A program made the translations under genes and the position numbers. Below, piece by piece: positions 14,673 through 17,431 of a stretch of 17,431 bases of DNA. Each line of letters begins with the position of its first letter. Position 1 is the first letter of the stretch. The notes under the pieces were generated by a model. It searched no databases. It saw only the letters and a list, made by a program, of their open reading frames with translations, and was not told the DNA's origin. This stretch comes from Tychonema litorale BBK16 (lineage in GTDB: Bacteria > Cyanobacteriota > Cyanobacteriia > Cyanobacteriales > Microcoleaceae): positions 6,942 to 24,372 of the forward strand of contig NZ_JAKJHX010000001.1 in assembly GCF_021648855.1 (NCBI RefSeq). Reading direction: 5' to 3'.

Positions 14673-14700
14673 ATATCGTTTCCAGTTGCATCGAAATGAT
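14673..14700 (-). repeat. 28-bp dispersed palindromic repeat, copy 4
   Basis: Matches the copy at 6114-6141 in 26 of 28 bases. It sits upstream of the HAD phosphatase start and 6 bp before double-palindrome copy C, the same pairing of the two repeat families as at 13957-14054. Confidence 0.7.
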
Positions 14701-14705
14701 ACCCA

Positions 14706-14766
14706 GGACACGGCAGTGCCGTGTCCCTACCCCCATTAATTGTAGGGACACGGCACTGCCGTCTCC
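14706..14766. repeat. Double-palindrome repeat, copy C
   Basis: The left arm (14706-14730) and right arm (14742-14766) are identical in sequence to those of copy A, including the single mismatch in the right arm (GTCTCC). Only the spacer differs (11 bp against 12). It ends 7 bp from the 3' end of the STAND ATPase frame, and both share the same spacer core ATTAATT. Confidence 0.9.
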
Positions 14767-14772
14767 TCTTCA

Positions 14773-15783
14773 TCATTCTAAAATTGATTGTTTTCCCAGC
14801 CATTCGCGGAAACGATCGTGATACAAACTATAGCAAATTTCTGCTCCGATTTCTTGCAGATTTAAAAATTCAATCCAATTATCTAACGCTTTTTCAACAT
14901 CGTATTCATCCTCATCAATTATTTCGGATATCGCACTTACAGACAAACCTGCTGTTGACTCTACCAAAACCTTCAACACCGACAACTCAACGGCTGATAA
15001 ACCATCACCTTTCATCCGCAACCAGTGGTTTTGATAATAGGCTGCTAAACCTGATGGAAGTTCTGACAAAAGTGAGGATTCTCCCAGATTAGCATCGGGT
15101 TGTGAATTCTCGGTAATGGCAGGTAACATCTGACTGAGATACATGAAATTGTTTTCGCTGTGAGTTGCGAGTTGTTGGCACAATTCCGGTGCAGTTGATA
15201 AGTATTGCTGAATGTAATTAAGGACATCCTCGCGATTTTGGGCGGGATAATCTCTTAAATCGAGGGTTTGAGAGGGCGCTTCAATTAACAAACCGGATTT
15301 TTCTCGCAAAAACGGGCGGCGGGCTAGGATAAAATAAGTGCGATCGCCCAAATATCTCGGCAGATAGAACAGATTTGTGCTGGGAGGTTGACTGGTGGGG
15401 GCGATCGCGTCTAGAGTATCGATGACTATTATCAACTTTTGGCTAGCATCCAATTTATCGCTAATTTTCTGAAGCAACAAAGACAGAAACCAATTCCCAT
15501 CATCGGATTCGAGATTTGGAATTTGAGATTTTAGCTTGACAATTTCGGATGTTTCCCCATTGGCTGCGAGGTATTTGTCAATCAGTTGAGTGCAGACAGA
15601 AGTGAGAAAATCGTGCGATCGATTTTTGCGATCGATTCCAGCGTTGTAATAAATACTGCGAGGATGGGCGGTGACATATTGGGCGAGGATGGAACTTTTG
15701 CCACAGCCGGGAGTGCCGACAGTGGGTGTGATTGGTGATGATGTATTATAATAGGGGTAAGGCTTTGTAATAATTTTTGAGAA
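14773..15783 (-). pseudogene. STAND/NACHT-type ATPase, N-terminus lost
   Basis: An open frame of about 336 codons encodes the nucleotide-binding core of a STAND ATPase. Walker A GTPGCGKSS lies at 15691-15717; Walker B is KLIIVIDTLDAI; a sensor arginine is in YFILARRP; then SENNFMYLSQMLP; then a winged helix ending YSLYHDRFREWL. The frame runs upstream to a TAA at 15784-15786 without any ATG, GTG or TTG before the P-loop. The first usable start, TTG 15480, would delete Walker A. I therefore see a 5'-truncated gene that has lost an N-terminal effector or adaptor domain; a nonstandard ATT start is the alternative. There is no WD40 or TPR tail after the winged helix. It retains CGATCG sites, unlike the divergent caspase operon. 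The frame holds a heptad repeat at 15506-15533 without a shift. Confidence 0.7.
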
Positions 15784-15869
15784 TTATCCGGACATACATT
15801 TTTTGATACCGTCTAAGTAATCAGAACTATTCAAGTCTAAAGACCAGAAACTTTAGCCGATACCCAAAA

Positions 15870-16352
15870 ATGGAAGATAGAACCCAAATATTTGTATTTA
15901 CATCACCTGAGATCGAGGAACTCCTGCTAGATAACCAGATTGATTTAGTCACAATTTTACAAAAAGAAGGAATCAACGTTAGCAAAGGGTTTGCCAAAGA
16001 CCCTGCTTCTAATGCCAAATCTGGTTGTAAAGACCCAACAACTGTGATTCTGGCTTCAGCGGCTTTGATTCTTTCCATTACTCCCATCATTTCTAAAATA
16101 ATTGCAAATTTGTCTCATAAGAAAGTTGTAATTTATGAATGGAAGTGCCTTCCTGTTGAGGACTCCAACGGAAATGTGGTAAGAGATGATTATGGTAAGC
16201 CAATCCTACAATGGGTGGAACGTGCTCGGTTTGTAGAGTCGTCAACTGAAATGCAATCAGATTACCAAATTTCCCTGAAAGGACCTGTTGGTCTTGAAAT
16301 TAGTTATACTGATTCTCCAAAGAAAATTCTTCCTGGTAGCGATTATTTATAG
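15870..16352 (+). CDS. Small single-pass membrane protein paired with a caspase (EACC1-like)
   Basis: A 160-residue protein, first gene of a two-gene operon with the caspase-like peptidase. It has three parts: an N-terminal soluble alpha/beta segment (1-50, TQIFVFTSPEIEELLLDNQI then VTILQKEGINVS), one hydrophobic helix (57-80, TTVILASAALILSITPIISK), and a C-terminal beta-rich domain (86-160) with a hairpin of the type DSNGNVVRDDYGKPILQW. The plan resembles the effector-associated constant component (EACC1) proteins described beside caspase and trypsin effectors in bacterial conflict systems (Kaur, Burroughs and Aravind); that match is from memory of layout, not a search. The start has no Shine-Dalgarno; a CTAAAG-8-CTTTAG hairpin (15837-15856) lies just before it. 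Its stop codon overlaps the ribosome site of the caspase gene, so the two are probably translated together. The gene lacks CGATCG sites. Confidence 0.75.
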   Translation: MEDRTQIFVFTSPEIEELLLDNQIDLVTILQKEGINVSKGFAKDPASNAKSGCKDPTTVILASAALILSITPIISKIIANLSHKKVVIYEWKCLPVEDSNGNVVRDDYGKPILQWVERARFVESSTEMQSDYQISLKGPVGLEISYTDSPKKILPGSDYL

Positions 16353-16355
16353 GAG
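16351..16355 (+). promoter_or_regulatory. Ribosome binding site of the caspase gene, overlapping the upstream stop
   Basis: AGGAG begins within the TAG stop of the preceding gene and stands ten bases before ATG 16366. It fixes the caspase start and implies translational coupling of the pair. Confidence 0.75.
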
Positions 16356-16365
16356 TAAACTTGTC

Positions 16366-17431
16366 ATGCGTCGTGCGTTTATTATGGGTTCAAATGGCCC
16401 AAGTGAGATTGGCTCACTTCAATATGCTCTTCAAGATGCGGAGAATATAAAAGTTGCTCTGTCTGGTCCACTATGTCAATTTAAAGTTAGTATTCCTACG
16501 GTAAAATCTAAAGCCCATGAAGTGCTTCACCAGTTAGCTGTAGTTGCTGAATCCTGCACAGTCGAGGATATATTCATCTGCTATTTTTCAGGTCATGGTA
16601 TTCTAGACAAAGGTTTATTGTTTCTGCTTTGGGATGAAAGCCTGCGCGAGAATCTGAATACCACAGCTCTGCCAGTCGCAAGAATAGTGGATACTCTCTC
16701 CCAGTGCAAAGCACATAGTAAGTTACTAATACTTGACTGTTGTCATGCTGGAGCTGTTGTAAACAAGCATGGTTTCAAGAGTGGTGCCGATAAGATTTCA
16801 GAAGATAACATTCAAATACAGAACTCTAATTACTTGGTGATAATGGCGAGCGATCACCTTGAGAACGCACGCGAACTTGAGCTACTTAAAGGAAGCTTTT
16901 TAACAATTAACATTTGTTCGGCCATTAGTGATAAATTAAGTGAAGCGGACAAGGATAAAGATGGTAAAATATCAATCGAAGATTTGAGAAAATGGCTAGA
17001 TGAAAAATGTATAGAGCATAATAAAAACAACGCCAAAGAATACAATGTTCCACAACCATATAGACATGGGACAATGAAAGGAGACTTTTATTTAACTGTA
17101 GATATACCTAGTGTGGAGCCACATAGAACAACTTCCCTAAATGACAATGAGCAGTATGTTGTGTGGCGTAATGAAGGTCGGGAATTGAGACGTTTGCGTG
17201 ACCGAGTAGAAGATACTCAAAGAGAGTGGATACAATATCAAAGGGATCCAAAGTTTCTAATGATGGGAGGACTACTGGCTCAGGTAAAGGAAAAATGGTC
17301 ATTTCTGGAACAGGATTTGAGTTGTGAATCCCAAGAGTTTTACGAACAGAGTAAATCCTGTGAAGAAGAAATGAGTATGTCTCTACAGCAACAATTAGAT
17401 GAAAAAAAAATACAATATAAAATAGAATCTC
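16366..17431 (+). CDS. Caspase-like cysteine peptidase (peptidase C14 family) with EF-hand-like loop, 3' end outside window
   Basis: The frame is open for 355 codons and leaves the window without a stop. It starts MRRAFIMGSNGPSEIGSL with the family's early YALQDAENIKVAL segment, where incoming substrate pocket and first strands form. The catalytic dyad is visible: His77 in FSGHG (74-78) and Cys126 in LDCCHAG (123-129), giving a metacaspase/orthocaspase-type active site. After the core, ADKDKDGKISIEDL (194-207) is an EF-hand-like loop with Asp195, Asp197, Asp199 and Asp206 at ligand positions, which suggests calcium control. From about residue 265 the protein turns charged and helical (GRELRRLRDRVEDTQREW, then an EQ-rich coiled coil), probably a scaffold or effector-linked tail. 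Caspase-like peptidases of multicellular cyanobacteria are linked to programmed cell death and phage conflict. It is coupled to the small membrane protein by a 13-bp gap. Confidence 0.9.
   Translation, partial: MRRAFIMGSNGPSEIGSLQYALQDAENIKVALSGPLCQFKVSIPTVKSKAHEVLHQLAVVAESCTVEDIFICYFSGHGILDKGLLFLLWDESLRENLNTTALPVARIVDTLSQCKAHSKLLILDCCHAGAVVNKHGFKSGADKISEDNIQIQNSNYLVIMASDHLENARELELLKGSFLTINICSAISDKLSEADKDKDGKISIEDLRKWLDEKCIEHNKNNAKEYNVPQPYRHGTMKGDFYLTVDIPSVEPHRTTSLNDNEQYVVWRNEGRELRRLRDRVEDTQREWIQYQRDPKFLMMGGLLAQVKEKWSFLEQDLSCESQEFYEQSKSCEEEMSMSLQQQLDEKKIQYKIES

Noticed and set aside
15480..15482. TTG start for the STAND ATPase
   Set aside because: It would remove Walker A, although the frame upstream to the P-loop is open and clearly coding.
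16854..17302. Minus-strand ORFs opposite the caspase gene
   Set aside because: Two short shadow frames; the plus-strand frame has catalytic motifs and a ribosome site.

Overview
The window reads as chromosomal DNA of a cyanobacterium, probably a filamentous non-heterocystous one of the Microcoleus/Oscillatoria kind (genus is inference). Support: frequent GCGATCGC/CGATCG (HIP1-type) sites, a phylloquinone-pathway menB, a cyanobacterial glutathione reductase, tandem PspA/Vipp1 genes, a Uma2 endonuclease, heptamer short tandem repeats and several families of small dispersed palindromes. No rRNA, tRNA, CRISPR array or intact insertion sequence was seen.

Layout. 1-1051: a 23-bp tandem array and an EamA/DMT transporter. 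1165-2627: a RelE-type toxin-antitoxin pair and a solitary C5-cytosine methyltransferase, in a stretch with no CGATCG site, closed by a perfect 26-bp palindrome. 2692-4035 (-): glutathione reductase. 4412-5071: Uma2 nuclease. 5267-6052: MacB/LolD-type ABC ATPase without an adjacent permease. 6221-8043 (-): a cyanobacterial hypothetical gene bracketed by heptamer repeats, plsC and tadA. 8130-9640 (+): TerB-like protein and menB. 9749-10060 (-): small four-cysteine protein. 10456-13575 (+): an envelope protein with a SPOR-like C-terminus followed by two PspA/IM30 paralogues, the second with the extra C-terminal helix of Vipp1. 13606-14766: three copies of a 25+25-bp double palindrome separating a small membrane protein and a GmhB-like HAD phosphatase that has lost three of its four expected zinc ligands.

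14773-17431: the most interesting region, which looks like the edge of a biological-conflict island. On the minus strand is a STAND/NACHT-type ATPase whose frame, from Walker A to the winged helix, is open but has no ATG, GTG or TTG start before the P-loop, so its N-terminus appears lost. Diverging from it is a two-gene operon: a 160-residue single-pass membrane protein, then a caspase-like peptidase (SGHG and DCCHAG dyad, followed by an EF-hand-like loop) that runs off the window end. The caspase reading frame has no stop codon inside the window and is easily missed.

Most genes are housekeeping (redox, lipid, quinone, tRNA editing, membrane maintenance) and sit as separate units divided by repeat-rich spacers. 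The accessory material is the TA/methyltransferase block, the Uma2 gene and the caspase/STAND edge.
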